From Cellulophaga tyrosinoxydans (lineage in GTDB: Bacteria > Bacteroidota > Bacteroidia > Flavobacteriales > Flavobacteriaceae), in contig NZ_FWXO01000001.1 in NCBI RefSeq assembly GCF_900176415.1, forward strand, positions 1,360,053 to 1,424,052: a stretch of DNA of 64,000 nucleotides, read 5' to 3'. The position numbers and the translations under genes are program-made. Positions within the stretch are counted from its first letter, which is position 1; each line of letters begins with the position of its first letter. Positions 63,293-64,000 of this stretch are shown piece by piece. The notes under the pieces are model-generated. The model searched no databases and was not told where the DNA came from. It saw only the letters and a list, made by a program, of their open reading frames with translations.

Positions 63293-64000
63293 TTAAAAAA
63301 CCACTGCTTTTAAATTTAATCCTGCACCTTCATCTAAGCCAAACATTAAGTTCATATTCTGAATTGCTTGACCAGAAGCTCCTTTTAAAAGGTTATCTAT
63401 GGCAGAGGTAACAAGCAATCGATTATTGTGTTTATGTAAATGAATGTGACACTGATTAGTGTTTACCACTTGTTTTAAACTTATTTCTTGATCAGAAATT
63501 TGCGTAAATAAAGCTTCTTTATAAAAATCTTGATATAGTTTAATTGCGTCCTCTAATCTACCATCGAACTTGGTGTAAGCTGTTGCCAATATTCCTCTAG
63601 TAAAATTACCTCGATTTGGAAGAAATAATAATTCTCCAATGGAAGTATTGAACGTATTTAAACTCTCTCCAATTTCTCCTAAATGTTGATGCGTAAAAGG
63701 TTTATACCATGAAACATTATTGTTTCTCCAACTAAAATGCGAAGTGTCTGAAGGGCTCACACCAGCACCAGTGCTGCCTGTTACCGCATTTATATGCACA
63801 TCGTTTTCAAGAAGACCAGCTTTAGCAAGTGGCAGCAAACCTAATTGTATGGCAGTTGCAAAACACCCGGGATTAGCTATGTAATTGGCTTTTTTAATTA
63901 CTTCTTTATTAGTTTCTGGCAGTCCATAAATAAATGTTTTACCATTTAAGTTAGCATCTGCATGAAGTCTAAAATCGTTACTCAAATCAATGATTTTAGT
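63293..64000 (-). CDS. argC: N-acyl-gamma-glutamyl-phosphate reductase, C-terminal part (5' end outside window)
   Basis: The frame is open to the window edge and reads TKIIDLSNDFRLHAD; the Leu codon in IDLSND is TTG and not a real start. Visible features: YIANPGCFATAIQLGLLPL with the catalytic Cys, TGSTGAGVSPSDTSHFSWR and FLPNRGNFTRGILAT. It reduces N-acylglutamyl phosphate. It is the first arginine-operon gene seen here; the operon probably continues beyond the window (for example argG). Confidence 0.95.
   Translation of the reverse strand, partial: TKIIDLSNDFRLHADANLNGKTFIYGLPETNKEVIKKANYIANPGCFATAIQLGLLPLAKAGLLENDVHINAVTGSTGAGVSPSDTSHFSWRNNNVSWYKPFTHQHLGEIGESLNTFNTSIGELLFLPNRGNFTRGILATAYTKFDGRLEDAIKLYQDFYKEALFTQISDQEISLKQVVNTNQCHIHLHKHNNRLLVTSAIDNLLKGASGQAIQNMNLMFGLDEGAGLNLKAVVF

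Overview
The window is AT-rich, densely packed bacterial DNA from a member of the Bacteroidota, almost certainly a free-living (probably marine) Flavobacteriaceae. Support for this comes from a SusC/SusD pair, VCBS/ASPIC-UnbV lipoproteins, a PorP/SprF membrane protein next to a type IX secretion cargo, the flavobacterial mevalonate/UbiA cluster, and an arginine operon with an N-acyl-ornithine transcarbamylase instead of a classical OTC. No rRNA, tRNA, CRISPR array, IS element or phage gene was seen.

Layout. (1) 1-5.7 kb: end of a GAF-type protein, then a leftward run of an unknown protein, a GreA/Rnk-like factor, a glutamate dehydrogenase and a small Cys-rich protein, followed by an NtrC-type sigma-54 activator and its histidine kinase. 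A textbook -24/-12 promoter with an upstream palindrome sits between the regulator and the Cys-rich gene, so the two-component system probably drives this small regulon. (2) 5.8-13.5 kb: an HD-domain protein fused to a Pycsar-type membrane effector domain, a very large phosphoesterase/kinase-like/beta-barrel fusion, a propeller lipoprotein and a sodium/solute symporter. (3) 13.5-30 kb: a seven-gene leftward operon of SusC, SusD, three giant VCBS/UnbV lipoproteins, a small unknown lipoprotein and a vanadium-haloperoxidase-like lipoprotein, with a LacI-type operator upstream and a terminator hairpin inside. (4) 30.3-37.1 kb: divergent LacI regulator, beta-phosphoglucomutase, GH65 phosphorylase and GH13 amylase (maltose/alpha-glucan breakdown), then a glycerophosphodiesterase and a flavoprotein. 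(5) 38.4-41.7 kb: glycerol facilitator and kinase, a DUF1697 protein and TspO. (6) 41.8-47.2 kb: mevalonate decarboxylase, mevalonate kinase, UbiA prenyltransferase, nitrilase, RluB-type pseudouridine synthase and a small membrane protein. (7) 47.2-54.7 kb: PorP/SprF plus a 2175-residue BspA-like repeat protein with a type IX sorting domain. (8) 55-64 kb: a combined arginine/proline operon (argC-proC-argD-proA-proB-argF'-argB-argE-argH) ending at a strong terminator.

How it works together: regions 3 and 4 look like one LacI-controlled glycan-responsive unit, in which SusCD import is combined with UnbV proteins of unknown role rather than SusE/F. Region 8 makes arginine, probably through succinylated intermediates (Ser at the specificity position of the transcarbamylase), and proline from glutamate, which is also the metabolite of the sigma-54-controlled glutamate dehydrogenase in region 1. 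The parts least explained by existing knowledge are the SusCD/UnbV/haloperoxidase operon, the orphan HD-PycTM fusion, the phosphoesterase/kinase-like/barrel fusion and the sigma-54 unit.
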